Origin: GCA-002712045 sp028112705
Lineage (GTDB): Bacteria; Pseudomonadota; Alphaproteobacteria; Rhodobacterales; Rhodobacteraceae
Direction of reading: 5' to 3'
Length of the DNA: 64,000 nt
Assembly (NCBI GenBank): GCA_028112705.1
Contig: JAOGYN010000004.1
Location: 110,031 to 174,030 of the forward strand
Numbering within the stretch: position 1 is the first letter of the stretch; each line of letters begins with the position of its first letter. The notes below the pieces were generated by a model. It made no database searches, was not told the DNA's origin, and saw only the letters and a program-made list of their open reading frames with translations. A program made the position numbers and the translations under genes. This document shows positions 53,574 to 63,377 of this stretch, one piece after another.

Positions 53574-54350
53574 CTATTTTGCACGAAAATGAGGCTCTCT
53601 CTTTTCTAAAAATGCCGCCATGCCCTCTTTTTGATCTTGAGTTGCAAAAAGCGAGTGAAATAACCTCTTTTCGAAGAGAATACCTTCAGATAATGATGTC
53701 TCCTCTGCTCTATTAACAGCTTCTTTCACTGCCATTACAGTCAAAGTTGACTTCTCAGCTATTTTTGCCGCTGCAGCTTTAGCTTCTTCAATTAATTTCT
53801 TTACTGGAACGACTCTGCTTACTAAGCCGCTACGTTCTGCCTCTACCGCATCCATAAATCGACCAGTTAAATGCATATCCATCGATTTGGCTTTTCCAAC
53901 AAGTCGCGTTAAACGCTGTGTTCCTCCAATGCCAGCCACCACTCCAAGATTAATTTCTGGTTGTCCAAATTTTGCCGTATCAGAAGCTATTATAAAATCG
54001 CACATCATTGCCAACTCACATCCACCACCTAAAGCATAGCCCGATACAGCAGCTATAATTGGCTTTCGGCTTTTTGAAATTATAGAGTGCTCATCACCAA
54101 AAAAATTAGACTTAAACATGTCAACAAATGACTTTTCAGCCATTTCGGAAATATCTGCTCCTGCCGCAAAAGCTTTTTCTGAACCAGTTACGATTAATGC
54201 ATGCACTCTATCATCACTATTCATTAATGTTACTGCAGTTGCTAGTTCTCCAAGCATTTTGCTATTTAAAGCATTCAAAGCTTCAGGACGATTTAATGTT
54301 ATCACGCCAACGTGTTCTTCAATCTCTACAATCAATGTTTGGTAAGCCAT
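53574..54350 (-). CDS. Enoyl-CoA hydratase
   Basis: Crotonase-fold enzyme hydrating enoyl-CoA in fatty-acid β-oxidation. 258 residues with the oxyanion-hole segments AFAAGADISEMAE and AVSGYALGGGCELAMMCD. The two catalytic glutamates expected of a true hydratase are visible in GGGCELAMM and QPEINLGVVAGIGGTQRL. Standalone between mutM and rpsT, as in Rhodobacterales. Confidence 0.92.
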   Translation of the reverse strand: MAYQTLIVEIEEHVGVITLNRPEALNALNSKMLGELATAVTLMNSDDRVHALIVTGSEKAFAAGADISEMAEKSFVDMFKSNFFGDEHSIISKSRKPIIAAVSGYALGGGCELAMMCDFIIASDTAKFGQPEINLGVVAGIGGTQRLTRLVGKAKSMDMHLTGRFMDAVEAERSGLVSRVVPVKKLIEEAKAAAAKIAEKSTLTVMAVKEAVNRAEETSLSEGILFEKRLFHSLFATQDQKEGMAAFLEKREPHFRAK

Positions 54351-54410
54351 TTTTACCTCTTAATTTGTTAATCGGTTAATTTACATCAAAACAGATTCTT
54401 TAAAATTAAT

Positions 54411-55274
54411 CTATCTTTGACAATTATTACAAAAGAATGTCGATCTGCCTGCTTGAACAATTTTCTTTATTGTTTCACAACACCCTACTGTTTTACAACT
54501 ATTTCCCTCACTATCATAAACGTTAAAATTATGCTGGAAATAACCCAGAGCACCTTCTGTATTTTTAAAATCTTTCAAAGAGGAACCACCCGAAGAAATC
54601 GCTTCTAAAAGAACTTTTCGAATCGCTGTTGTCAAAAGTTCAATTTTATTTATTTTTATCTGACCAGCTAATTTCAATGGTGAAATACCAGACCTCCACA
54701 AAGCTTCACAAACATAGATATTACCTAAACCACAGACATGTCTTTGGTTTAGAAGTGCGGCTTTGATAGTAGTTTTACTGCCCTTAAACTTCTCAAAAAG
54801 AAAATCTGCATTAAATTGATTGCTTAATGGTTCAATACCTAAGTTTGAGATCATTTTATGTGTGCTTAGCTCCATCGAGTTACAAACGTCTATCGCCCCA
54901 AACCGCCTAGGGTCATTATAAACAACCCTTATGCCTTCTTCAAAATCAAAAATCACGTGATCATGTTTTTCAATTTCAGGTTGATTGAAATAAAAATTTT
55001 CATGGTTATTTTGAGCTTTTCTTTGATGAATCAAAACTCGTCCAGACATCCCTAAATGCATTATCATTGTTTCGCCCAGGGATAATTCAAATAATATATA
55101 TTTAGAACGTCTATTTACATTTAAAACGACATTACCCTCTAATCTCTCTTTCATACCTTTCGGAAATGGCCAACGTAAATTAGGTCTATTTATGGTAACA
55201 GTTTTAATTAATTTTCCCGTAATTACTGTCAGTAAACCTTGTACAACCGTTTCCACTTCAGGTAATTCTGGCAT
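54411..55274 (-). CDS. mutM: Formamidopyrimidine-DNA glycosylase
   Basis: Base-excision repair enzyme removing 8-oxoguanine and formamidopyrimidines, with AP-lyase activity. 287 residues. It starts MPELPEVET with the catalytic Pro-2/Glu-3, which fixes the start at 55274 rather than the TTG one codon earlier. Other marks are a Lys in NRRSKYILFEL, MHLGMSGR, and a C-terminal zinc finger with cysteines in CKTVGCC and FFCNNCQR. Divergent from ubiE. Confidence 0.97.
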   Translation of the reverse strand: MPELPEVETVVQGLLTVITGKLIKTVTINRPNLRWPFPKGMKERLEGNVVLNVNRRSKYILFELSLGETMIMHLGMSGRVLIHQRKAQNNHENFYFNQPEIEKHDHVIFDFEEGIRVVYNDPRRFGAIDVCNSMELSTHKMISNLGIEPLSNQFNADFLFEKFKGSKTTIKAALLNQRHVCGLGNIYVCEALWRSGISPLKLAGQIKINKIELLTTAIRKVLLEAISSGGSSLKDFKNTEGALGYFQHNFNVYDSEGNSCKTVGCCETIKKIVQAGRSTFFCNNCQR

Positions 55275-55479
55275 CAATCAATCCTTAAATCAGTATTTTT
55301 TCTTACTCTTAAACTTTAATATAATATATAGCTATATTAACAAATAAACTAAAAATTAATTTGGAAAATCTACTTATATTTTCAAGTTTAAATTTTATTT
55401 TACGAACTATCTGACCTAAAACATTCACATTTATGGTTTTCAAGCATATATGACTCTCAAACTGTTAGAAAGATATTCA

Positions 55480-56229
55480 ATGTCCAGCCTTAGAAACACC
55501 ACTCATTTTGGCAATAAAACAGTGGGAAAAAATCAAAAGTCTGCATTAGTTAAAGAAGTTTTTACAAATGTTGCAAACAAATATGACATAATGAATGATG
55601 CAATGTCTCTGGGAATTCATAGAATATGGAAAAATGCGATGTTAGATTGGCTATCGCCACGCAACAATCAGCATTTACTTGACGTAGCTGGAGGGACTGG
55701 AGACATAGCATTTAGGTTTCTGAACCGCGCTCCTTTATCAAAAGTAACAGTCTTAGACATGACAGAAAGTATGCTTATTGAAGGGCAGAAAAGGGTAGAG
55801 GCCCAAAAGTACCAAAATAACCTAAATTGGGTTTGCGGTGATGCGTTGGATTTGCCTTTTGAGGGTAATTCTTTTGATGCCTATACGATTAGCTTTGGTA
55901 TACGAAATGTAACAGACATCCAAAAAGCTTTATCTGAAGCATATCGCGTCTTGAAACCTGGGGGTAGATTACTGATACTAGAATTTAGTCAAATTCCAAT
56001 TTCGAAATTACAAAAAATATATGACCTTTATTCGTTCAAAGTGATACCAAAAATGGGCGAACTTATAGTTGGTGATAGTGATAGTTATAAATATTTAGTC
56101 GAATCAATCAGAAAATTTCCAAAGCAGGACGAATTTTTAAAAATGATAGAAACTACCGGGTTTGAAAATGTTAAATACCGAAATTTGAGTTTAGGCATAG
56201 CTGCTCTCCACTCGGGTTGGAAGGTTTAA
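55480..56229 (+). CDS. ubiE: Ubiquinone/menaquinone biosynthesis C-methyltransferase
   Basis: SAM-dependent methylation of the quinone ring. 249 residues from the ATG at 55480; the frame is open from 55450 but the family starts close to THFGNKTVG. Motif I is LDVAGGTGDIAFRF, followed by YDIMNDAMSLGIHRIWK and the typical SFGIRNVTDIQKAL and GGRLLILEFSQ. The 205-base gap to mutM is about three-quarters AT and contains a 12-bp palindrome (ATATAGCTATAT at 55326-55337) but no clear promoter. Confidence 0.95.
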   Translation: MSSLRNTTHFGNKTVGKNQKSALVKEVFTNVANKYDIMNDAMSLGIHRIWKNAMLDWLSPRNNQHLLDVAGGTGDIAFRFLNRAPLSKVTVLDMTESMLIEGQKRVEAQKYQNNLNWVCGDALDLPFEGNSFDAYTISFGIRNVTDIQKALSEAYRVLKPGGRLLILEFSQIPISKLQKIYDLYSFKVIPKMGELIVGDSDSYKYLVESIRKFPKQDEFLKMIETTGFENVKYRNLSLGIAALHSGWKV

Positions 56230-56231
56230 AA

Positions 56232-57758
56232 TTGCGTGGACCCCATAATATCTGGCGACTAATTAGAACCGGCGCAACTTTTGAGAGAACTGGCGCTATG
56301 AATATCGCACTTGAGGCTGTAAATGCACCAAAAAGCATTCGAGTTACAGCGCGTTTCTTAGGATGGCCCTTTAAATGGCTTGGCTATAAAGGTGATATTA
56401 CTCAACCACCCATTTTGAGAGCAATTAGCGCTCTGGGGCCTGCCTACATAAAATTTGGTCAGTTGCTTTCTACTAGGCCTGACATCGTAGGAAATAAATT
56501 ATCCAACGAACTTAAAGTTTTACAAGATCGTATACCACCATTTCCCAGAGAATTGGCTATAAAAACTATTGTTTCAGAATTAAAAGCACCTTTAGATTCC
56601 ATTTTTTTAAATTTCTCTGAACCTGTAGCGGCAGCATCAATTGCACAAGTACATAAGGCAAACTTAAAATCTAATGGTGCTGAGGTTGCAGTAAAAGTTT
56701 TACGGCCAAATATTGCAAAAGCTTTTAAACGAGATATTGATGCATTTTTTTTCGCAGCCCGCGTAATAGAACTGCTCTCTCCATCAGCCAGAAGATTGAG
56801 ACCAACAGATGTAATTGCTCATTTTGATAATGTTGTTAAGGGAGAGTTAGACTTAATGCTTGAAACTGCAGCAGGATCTGAATTTGAAACAACCACATCT
56901 AAAGATGAAAAATTTCAAGTTCCACATATTCATTGGCACTTATCAAGTCACAGCGTAATGACGTTAAATTGGGCAGAAGGAATAGCCCTTGGAAATGTTA
57001 CCGAACTTGATGAGGCAGGTCATGATTTGTCTGATTTGGCAGAAAGAATCATTCAAACTTTTCTTAAACATGCTCTTAGAGATGGTTATTTTCATGCCGA
57101 TATGCATCAGGGCAATTTAAAAGTAGCAGAAAATGGAGACCTAATTGCTCTAGATTTTGGAATAATGGGGCGGATAGATGAGTATACTAGGCGCGTCTAT
57201 GCTGAAATAATAATGGGGTTTATAAATAAAAACTATAAAAGAGTTGCGGAAGTTCATTTTGAAGCTGGGTATGTTCCAAAAGGTCAAGATGTTGATGCCT
57301 TTGCTCAGGCATTAAGAGCTGTAGGTGAGCCAATATTTGGTGAAGACGCCAGCAAAATATCCATGGCAAAACTATTAACGCAATTATTTGATGTAACTGA
57401 AAGATTCGGTATGGAAACTCGGACAGAGTTAATTTTACTGCAGCGTACAATGGTTGTTGTTGAGGGAGTGGCTAGATCACTTGATCCAAATATAAATATG
57501 TGGAAAGTCGCTAAACCCATCGTCGAGAATTACATAAAAGAAAATATTGGACCAAAAGCATTCTTTAAAGATTTTATAAAAACCATGCAGATACTCTCTA
57601 GGTTTGGTCCCCAATTGCCTGCTATTATAGATACACTAACTGAAAAATTAAATCATTCAGTTATCGAAAAACCTTATTCTAATAAAACAAAATTGTTTTG
57701 GTGTGCGGTTGGAAGTTTGTTGACGATTTTGTTAGCATTAATTGTATACAGTATTTAA
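56232..57758 (+). CDS. ubiB: Ubiquinone biosynthesis protein kinase-like UbiB
   Basis: Atypical kinase/ATPase needed for ubiquinone synthesis, membrane-bound. 508 residues: the KxGQ motif in YIKFGQLLSTRPD, AAASIAQVH, the catalytic DGYFHADMHQGN and LDFGIMGR, then two C-terminal hydrophobic stretches. I place the start at TTG 56232 (MRGPHNIWRLIRTG), because GGAAGG lies 7 bases upstream and relatives begin with that sequence; a TTG at 56217 has no such site. It begins 3 bases after the ubiE stop. Confidence 0.95.
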   Translation: MRGPHNIWRLIRTGATFERTGAMNIALEAVNAPKSIRVTARFLGWPFKWLGYKGDITQPPILRAISALGPAYIKFGQLLSTRPDIVGNKLSNELKVLQDRIPPFPRELAIKTIVSELKAPLDSIFLNFSEPVAAASIAQVHKANLKSNGAEVAVKVLRPNIAKAFKRDIDAFFFAARVIELLSPSARRLRPTDVIAHFDNVVKGELDLMLETAAGSEFETTTSKDEKFQVPHIHWHLSSHSVMTLNWAEGIALGNVTELDEAGHDLSDLAERIIQTFLKHALRDGYFHADMHQGNLKVAENGDLIALDFGIMGRIDEYTRRVYAEIIMGFINKNYKRVAEVHFEAGYVPKGQDVDAFAQALRAVGEPIFGEDASKISMAKLLTQLFDVTERFGMETRTELILLQRTMVVVEGVARSLDPNINMWKVAKPIVENYIKENIGPKAFFKDFIKTMQILSRFGPQLPAIIDTLTEKLNHSVIEKPYSNKTKLFWCAVGSLLTILLALIVYSI

Positions 57759-58583
57759 ATATTGTTTTTCCTTTAGAAATGCATCTTCGTAATCTTGTTC
57801 ACCTTTTTTTGCTCTCCAAAAGCAATAAGCCGCAATCCTAAAATGATAAATTTGACCTAATGACTTATAACGCTCTATAGTTTTTTTATGACTATATGTT
57901 TTTAAAAAATTTTCTCTTATGTCAAAATCTAACTCACCTTTTCCATATAAATATTGCATAGCAGGAGATAGAGCACAGGCTACATCTTCACTTCCATCAC
58001 CGATCGCACAGCATTGCCAATCAATTAAAATAACCTCATTTTTATGCAAAATCGCGTTTCCAGGAACTGGATCACAATGAATAATTGAAAGCTCACTACT
58101 ATCTTCTATATTTGGATCAAGTGGTAAGGTTAGGTTATCTAAAGAAGTACCCCTTAAGAACTTCTCACATTGTTTTAACAAAAACTTACTAGAGCTATCT
58201 CTTCTCTCTAGCAAAAGATTCTTTGACGAAACAGCATGTAATCGTGATAAAGTTTTGGCAAGCTCTTCTGAAGGCTGATTGCAGACAAGACCATCAACAA
58301 ATTGATAAACTAAGATGAAACCAATAGATAATTTATTGAAATAAATGAACTCTGGTGCAATAAAGCTGCCCTCTAAAAACTTTAATATCTTTTGCTCGGT
58401 ATTTGGATTGTTTGGAAATAAATCAGATGATCTATTACTTTGATATAATTTACATACTTTATCACCAACACGCCAAATAAAATTTGACCGTCCACCAGAG
58501 AGTTCATTCCATTCTAATCCAGCCTCAACTACACCCTCTTTCTCTAAAATAGGTTTTAGCGTTTCAATTGCATTAGAATTCAA
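57738..58583 (-). CDS. APH/choline kinase-family phosphotransferase
   Basis: Small-molecule kinase of 281 residues, with SGGRSNFIWRV at the nucleotide loop, IHCDPVPGNAIL (catalytic Asp and Asn) and LIDWQCCAIG (Mg-binding Asp). The fold includes choline, ethanolamine, thiamine and aminoglycoside kinases; I cannot choose. It overlaps the upstream FAH gene by 4 bases, and its 3' end overlaps ubiB on the other strand by 21 bases. It differs clearly from the APH protein at 40024-40980. Confidence 0.78.
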   Translation of the reverse strand: MNSNAIETLKPILEKEGVVEAGLEWNELSGGRSNFIWRVGDKVCKLYQSNRSSDLFPNNPNTEQKILKFLEGSFIAPEFIYFNKLSIGFILVYQFVDGLVCNQPSEELAKTLSRLHAVSSKNLLLERRDSSSKFLLKQCEKFLRGTSLDNLTLPLDPNIEDSSELSIIHCDPVPGNAILHKNEVILIDWQCCAIGDGSEDVACALSPAMQYLYGKGELDFDIRENFLKTYSHKKTIERYKSLGQIYHFRIAAYCFWRAKKGEQDYEDAFLKEKQYLNTVYN

Positions 58584-59398
58584 TTTGCATCCAGTATGGG
58601 ATTAATTAATGTTCCAATCTTACTAATTTCAACCTCTACAGTATCACCAGCTTTCATCCACACAGGTGGTGTCCTAGCAGCACCAACCCCACCAGTTGTA
58701 CCTGTTATGATAACATCTCCCGCTTCCAGTTCCGTGAATGACGAAATATAAGCTATTAATTTGGGAATATTAAATACCAAATCGCTTATGGGTGCAGATT
58801 GCATCACCTTACCATTTAACCTAGTTTCAATATGCAACACAGATGGATCAGGTATTTCATCGCTTGAAATCATCCAAGGCCCAAAACCACCTGTACCAAC
58901 AAAATTCTTCCCTGCCGTGAATTGAGAAGTATGTCGCTGCCAATCACGTATTGATCCATCATTATAACATGAATAACCAGCAATAGAATTCATTGCTTCA
59001 TTTTCAGAAATTTTACGACCTCCCTTCCCAATTATAACTGCCAACTCTCCTTCATAATCAAACTTAATAGATTCTCTAGGAGCAAGCATCGGTTCATTAT
59101 GTCCAACTTGACTATTAGCAAATCGTGTGAATAGCAGAGGGTACTCGCCAGGCTCTCGACCCATTTCAGCAATATGGCTCGCATAATTCACACCAACACA
59201 TATAATTTTTGCAGGGTTAGGAATTACTGGTTGAAAATTAACCTCACCGAGCGGTATTAAATTACCCTCATTTACATCAAAATCTGAAGCTAACATAGCT
59301 TTTAAGTCATTGAATTTATGAGAAAAATCCATCACACTGTCACCTGTTACAGCACCAAACCCAGCAACACCATCTTTAACAAAACTCATCAATTTCAT
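58580..59398 (-). CDS. Fumarylacetoacetate hydrolase-family protein
   Basis: FAH-fold enzyme, 272 residues, with FDYEGELAVIIGKGGRKI (metal-binding Glu pair), KNFVGTGGFGPWMIS and GDVIITGTTGGVGAAR. It resembles the HpaG-type protein at 11894-12751 but lies far from the hpa genes. Its product could be an acylpyruvate hydrolase, oxaloacetate decarboxylase or other dioate lyase. It overlaps a kinase gene by 4 bases, so the two may act on a common or sequential substrate. Confidence 0.83.
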   Translation of the reverse strand: MKLMSFVKDGVAGFGAVTGDSVMDFSHKFNDLKAMLASDFDVNEGNLIPLGEVNFQPVIPNPAKIICVGVNYASHIAEMGREPGEYPLLFTRFANSQVGHNEPMLAPRESIKFDYEGELAVIIGKGGRKISENEAMNSIAGYSCYNDGSIRDWQRHTSQFTAGKNFVGTGGFGPWMISSDEIPDPSVLHIETRLNGKVMQSAPISDLVFNIPKLIAYISSFTELEAGDVIITGTTGGVGAARTPPVWMKAGDTVEVEISKIGTLINPILDAN

Positions 59399-59498
59399 AA
59401 TTGAACTCCTATTTTTTGTGTAGTTTAACTAAGATATAATTCAAGCACCAGTGAGTCTGGGCACTTTATAGTAAGTAATTTGTAAAAAAGAGAAATTA

Positions 59499-60269
59499 AT
59501 GACAAAACTTTTATTTCACCAATACTCCTACGGTTCTGACAATTATGGGGTCCTTATTCATGATCCAAATTCAAAGAAAACAGCCTGTGTTGACGTAGGC
59601 GATTCTGCCAAAGCGATTAGAGCCTTAGAAGATAAAAACTGGTCACTAACTGAAATTTGGATCACTCATCATCATCCAGATCATACCGATGGTCTATTAG
59701 AATTAAAAACAAAAACAGGTGCGTTTGTATATGGTCCCAAATTGGTATCACATCACATCGAAGGGTTAGATCTTGAGTTAACTCAAGATGATAAATTCGT
59801 TTTTGCAGACCAAAGTGTAGAAATTATTCATACTCCCGGCCATACCATCGACATGATAAACTTTTACTTACCATCTCATAATACACTTTTTTCAGGTGAT
59901 ACTTTATTCGCATTAGGCTGCGGTAGACTGTTCGAAGGAACGCCTTATATGATGTGGGAGAGTCTTCAAAAACTTATGAAACTTCCAGACCAAACAACGA
60001 TCTATTGCTCTCACGAATATACATTAGCTAATGCTCGTTTTAGTTTAAGTATTGATCCTTCAAATGAGCTTTTAAAGGACAGAGTTAAAGCCATTGAAGC
60101 GCTAAGAAAAGCCAATATTTCGACTATCCCTACCAACTTAAAAATTGAATTAGATACTAATCCATTTTTAAGAGTCTCAGATACGATAATTAGAGAAAAT
60201 TTAAACATGAAAAACAAATCAAATGCAGAAGTATTTGAAGAAATCAGAAGATTAAAAGACAATTTTTAA
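59499..60269 (+). CDS. gloB: Hydroxyacylglutathione hydrolase (glyoxalase II)
   Basis: Metallo-β-lactamase-fold thioesterase that hydrolyses S-lactoylglutathione. 256 residues with the binuclear metal motif THHHPDHTDG, the HTPGHT motif, FSGDTLFALGCGRLFEGT and SHEYTLANARF, which is typical for GloB. Divergent from the FAH gene with a 100-base spacer. Convergent with the HD gene, ends overlapping by 4 bases. Confidence 0.94.
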   Translation: MTKLLFHQYSYGSDNYGVLIHDPNSKKTACVDVGDSAKAIRALEDKNWSLTEIWITHHHPDHTDGLLELKTKTGAFVYGPKLVSHHIEGLDLELTQDDKFVFADQSVEIIHTPGHTIDMINFYLPSHNTLFSGDTLFALGCGRLFEGTPYMMWESLQKLMKLPDQTTIYCSHEYTLANARFSLSIDPSNELLKDRVKAIEALRKANISTIPTNLKIELDTNPFLRVSDTIIRENLNMKNKSNAEVFEEIRRLKDNF

Positions 60270-60874
60270 TTATACTGTTCCAGTAACTCTAAAAATTTTT
60301 CTTCAAAAGAACTACGGACTAATTTAGGTGAACGCAAAGTTATTGAAAAAATATTTCTTAAATTTTTATCTGGAGCTCCAAAGATCTTACTGGCCTCTAA
60401 TTCATCAAAACCTGCAATTTGTACGGCTTCCAACCAAGCAGATATTTTATCAGCTTGCTTGATACCCTTCTTAATTTTCATTGGTATCGAGGAAGGCAAA
60501 CCAAACCTCAAGAGAATTGCTGACATAAGTCTATTGTCTAATTCTTCGTAACCAGGACCAACTTTAGACTTAACAGGAGAAATCATATCTCCGATAACAT
60601 ATTCAGGGGCATCATGAAGAAGGGCAATTAATTTCCATTTTACTGATATGTCTGGATTTAAATAACTATAAATTTTTTCAACCAAGATTGAGTGCTCTGC
60701 AACAGAATAAGGATAATCACCAACAGTTTGACCATTCCAGCGTGCCAAGAAAGACAAACCATGCGCTATATCTTCTATTTCTATGTCCACAGGAGAGGGA
60801 TCTAATAAATCTAATATTCGACCAGAGAGCATTTTTTGCCAAGCACGAGGTGATTTTGAATTTTTTTTCATCAT
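60266..60874 (-). CDS. HD-domain hydrolase, YfbR-like
   Basis: HD-superfamily phosphohydrolase of about 202 residues. Metal residues are visible in AEHSILVEKI, LLHDAPEYVIGD and a later Asp in ELDNRL. The YPYSVAEHS start and HDAPEYVIGDMISPVK resemble bacterial 5'-deoxynucleotidase YfbR. The start at 60874 (MMKKNSKSPRAWQ) follows AAAGAG; a longer frame to 60931 has no support. A role in nucleotide clean-up is likely but the substrate is unproven. Confidence 0.85.
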   Translation of the reverse strand: MMKKNSKSPRAWQKMLSGRILDLLDPSPVDIEIEDIAHGLSFLARWNGQTVGDYPYSVAEHSILVEKIYSYLNPDISVKWKLIALLHDAPEYVIGDMISPVKSKVGPGYEELDNRLMSAILLRFGLPSSIPMKIKKGIKQADKISAWLEAVQIAGFDELEASKIFGAPDKNLRNIFSITLRSPKLVRSSFEEKFLELLEQYN

Positions 60875-60982
60875 TTTTAACTCTTTGCAATTACCTTTTT
60901 TTATAGAGAAGCAATAACTCACTTGCTCCATATAGATTGCGATGTTAGACGCCCGTGGAATAATAAGTCAAAGGATAGTTAA

Positions 60983-62374
60983 ATGAAAAATGATTATATA
61001 GTCAAAGATATCTCCTTAGCTAGCTTTGGACGAAAAGAATTAGATATTGCTGAAACTGAGATGCCCGGCCTAATGGCCTTAAGAGAAGAATTTGGACATA
61101 GTAAGCCACTTACAGGTTCGCGTATTGTTGGCTCTTTGCATATGACCATTCAGACAGCTGTATTAATTGAGACATTAACTGCACTAGGTGCAGATGTGCG
61201 CTGGGCCTCTTGTAATATTTATTCTACGCAAGATCATGCTGCTGCTGCAATAGCTGAATCGGGTGTTCCCGTATTTGCAATTAAAGGTCAGACACTAGTT
61301 GAGCACTGGGATTATTTAGATAAATCTTTCATGTTTGAAGATGGTGCGAATTTGATATTGGACGATGGTGGAGATGCCACGCTTTATGTTCTTTTGGGTG
61401 CACGAGTTGAGGCAGGCGAGACTAACTTACTTGATGTTCCAACATCAGAAGAAGAAGAAGCAGTTTTTGCTCAAATTAAAAAGCGTATGGCAGAAAGCCC
61501 AGGCTGGTTTACAAAAACACGTGATGAAATCCAAGGTGTTTCAGAAGAAACAACAACAGGTGTTCATCGTTTATATGAATTAATGCAAAATGGGCAGCTA
61601 CCTTTTCCTGCTATCAATGTGAATGACTCTGTTACTAAATCAAAATTTGATAATAAATACGGCTGTAAAGAGTCTTTAGTTGACGGTATTCGTCGTGCCA
61701 CAGATACAATGATGGCCGGCAAAACGGCAGTTGTTTGTGGGTATGGGGATGTTGGAAAAGGGTCCGCTGCCTCACTAAGTGGCGCTGGAGCAAGAGTAAA
61801 GGTTACAGAAGTTGATCCAATCTGCGCACTACAAGCAGCAATGGATGGGTTCGAAGTTATTACATTAGAAGAAGCGGTCTCTAGTGCTGATATCTTCATA
61901 ACTACTACAGGTAATAAAGATATTATTCGTATCGAGCACATGCGTGAAATGAAAGATATGGCAATTGTTGGGAATATTGGTCACTTTGACAATGAAATCC
62001 AAGTGGCTAATTTGCGCAACTTAAAAATGACAAACATCAAAGATCAAGTTGATATGTATGAAATGCCGTCTGGTAATCGTATGATTTTGTTATCGCAGGG
62101 CCGTTTGTTAAACCTTGGAAATGCCACGGGTCACCCTTCATTTGTAATGTCTGCATCATTTACCAATCAGGTTTTGGCACAAATTGAATTATGGACTAAA
62201 AGTGACGAATATAAAAATGAAGTTTATATTTTACCTAAACATCTTGATGAAAAAGTTGCACGTTTGCATCTTGCAAAAATTGGCGTCAAGTTAACTGAAT
62301 TAACAAAAGATCAAGCTGATTATATTGGTGTTTCTTCTGAAGGTCCATTTAAGCCTGAGCATTATCGATATTGA
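60983..62374 (+). CDS. ahcY: Adenosylhomocysteinase
   Basis: NAD-dependent hydrolysis of S-adenosylhomocysteine to homocysteine and adenosine, recycling the by-product of methyltransferases such as UbiE. 463 residues with SLHMTIQTAVLIETL, CNIYSTQDHAAAA, the NAD motif CGYGDVGKGSA, and the C-terminal KPEHYRY. The 51-base leader between the HD gene start and ahcY lacks the conserved core of an SAH riboswitch. Followed by a strong hairpin terminator. Confidence 0.97.
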   Translation: MKNDYIVKDISLASFGRKELDIAETEMPGLMALREEFGHSKPLTGSRIVGSLHMTIQTAVLIETLTALGADVRWASCNIYSTQDHAAAAIAESGVPVFAIKGQTLVEHWDYLDKSFMFEDGANLILDDGGDATLYVLLGARVEAGETNLLDVPTSEEEEAVFAQIKKRMAESPGWFTKTRDEIQGVSEETTTGVHRLYELMQNGQLPFPAINVNDSVTKSKFDNKYGCKESLVDGIRRATDTMMAGKTAVVCGYGDVGKGSAASLSGAGARVKVTEVDPICALQAAMDGFEVITLEEAVSSADIFITTTGNKDIIRIEHMREMKDMAIVGNIGHFDNEIQVANLRNLKMTNIKDQVDMYEMPSGNRMILLSQGRLLNLGNATGHPSFVMSASFTNQVLAQIELWTKSDEYKNEVYILPKHLDEKVARLHLAKIGVKLTELTKDQADYIGVSSEGPFKPEHYRY

Positions 62375-62378
62375 TCTT

Positions 62379-62412
62379 AATAATGAGGGCTAATCATTTA
62401 GCCCTCATTATT
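62379..62412. terminator. Bidirectional terminator between ahcY and gpsA
   Basis: AATAATGAGGGCTAA (62379-62393) pairs exactly with TTAGCCCTCATTATT (62398-62412) over a 4-base loop. Fifteen pairs with an AT-rich base and GC-rich upper part, placed between two converging genes. The final bases overlap the gpsA stop. Confidence 0.78.
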
Positions 62413-63377
62413 CAAATTTCATCTTTCAAAGGCCTGGATAAAAGCTGTTCGATAGCTTGTTTTGTGGTTAATTCGTTTTTTAAAACTTGAGAAATCATTT
62501 GAGTTATAGGCATATCAACACCTAAACTATGAGCTTGTTTAGCTATAATATGAGAAGTTTTAATTCCCTCAACCGTATCAGAAATTTTCAACCCATTTTT
62601 TGATGTAAGGGAAAAACCATAGGAAAAATTCCGTGACTTGGTAGAATTGCAAGTCAATGACAAATCCCCAAAACCAGACAGCCCCATCAAAGTATTTGGG
62701 TTAGCACCTTTTTCTTTTGCAAACCTAATCATTTCTGCAAATCCTCGTGTCATTAATGACGCACGCGCGCTTTCACCAAGACCGGCTCCCATCACCATCC
62801 CACAAGCTATGGCTATGACGTTTTTTAAAGCTCCACCCAATTGTAAGCCAATTAAATCATTACTTTGATACAAACGTAATGTTTTTGAAGAGAGAGCTTT
62901 TTGAATATTATTTTTTGGTAATTCCGAACCCAAAGTCATTGCAGTAGGTTTGCCTAATGCCAATTCAGTTGCAAAACCAGGGCCGGTTAATACCAGTATC
63001 TCATTTTCTGGCAGATATCTTTTTATTATTTCAGTTGGAAGATCACCTGTCTCAAGTTCTGCCCCTTTGCAACAAGCCACTATAGGTACTGTATTTTTTT
63101 CAATAGTGTGAGAACTAAATAGTTTGCTTAAACTTTGGGTAGGTATTGCTATAAGAATTACCTTACAACTATTTAACTCCTTAAAATCTACAATAGGTAG
63201 CAATGTATTTGGAAATTTAATTCCTGGCAAAAATTTTTTATTTTCATTAAGCTTAATCATCTCCTCAACTTGAGATTGTGATCTAGCCCATAAAGTGACG
63301 TTTTTATTTTCGCTTGCTAATGAAATAGCCAGTGCAGTACCGAAAGATCCAGCACCTACTATTCCAATATCACTCAT
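62412..63377 (-). CDS. gpsA: Glycerol-3-phosphate dehydrogenase [NAD(P)+]
   Basis: Reduces dihydroxyacetone phosphate to glycerol 3-phosphate for phospholipid synthesis, upstream of PlsC. 321 residues with the dinucleotide-binding GIVGAGSFGTALA, CCKGAELETGD, the catalytic-lysine segment GGALKNVIAIACG and GFAEMIRFAKEKG. It starts within the stop region of tsaD (4-base overlap), so the two are coupled. Confidence 0.97.
   Translation of the reverse strand: MSDIGIVGAGSFGTALAISLASENKNVTLWARSQSQVEEMIKLNENKKFLPGIKFPNTLLPIVDFKELNSCKVILIAIPTQSLSKLFSSHTIEKNTVPIVACCKGAELETGDLPTEIIKRYLPENEILVLTGPGFATELALGKPTAMTLGSELPKNNIQKALSSKTLRLYQSNDLIGLQLGGALKNVIAIACGMVMGAGLGESARASLMTRGFAEMIRFAKEKGANPNTLMGLSGFGDLSLTCNSTKSRNFSYGFSLTSKNGLKISDTVEGIKTSHIIAKQAHSLGVDMPITQMISQVLKNELTTKQAIEQLLSRPLKDEI

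Noticed and set aside
55275..55479. AT-rich mutM–ubiE spacer as replication origin
   Set aside because: It has AT richness and a 12-bp palindrome but no good cluster of DnaA boxes; palindromes of this sort are common in such DNA.
60932..60982. Possible SAH or SAM/SAH riboswitch before ahcY
   Set aside because: The leader is only about 50 bases and I could not find the conserved riboswitch core or paired elements; it reads as an ordinary short leader.
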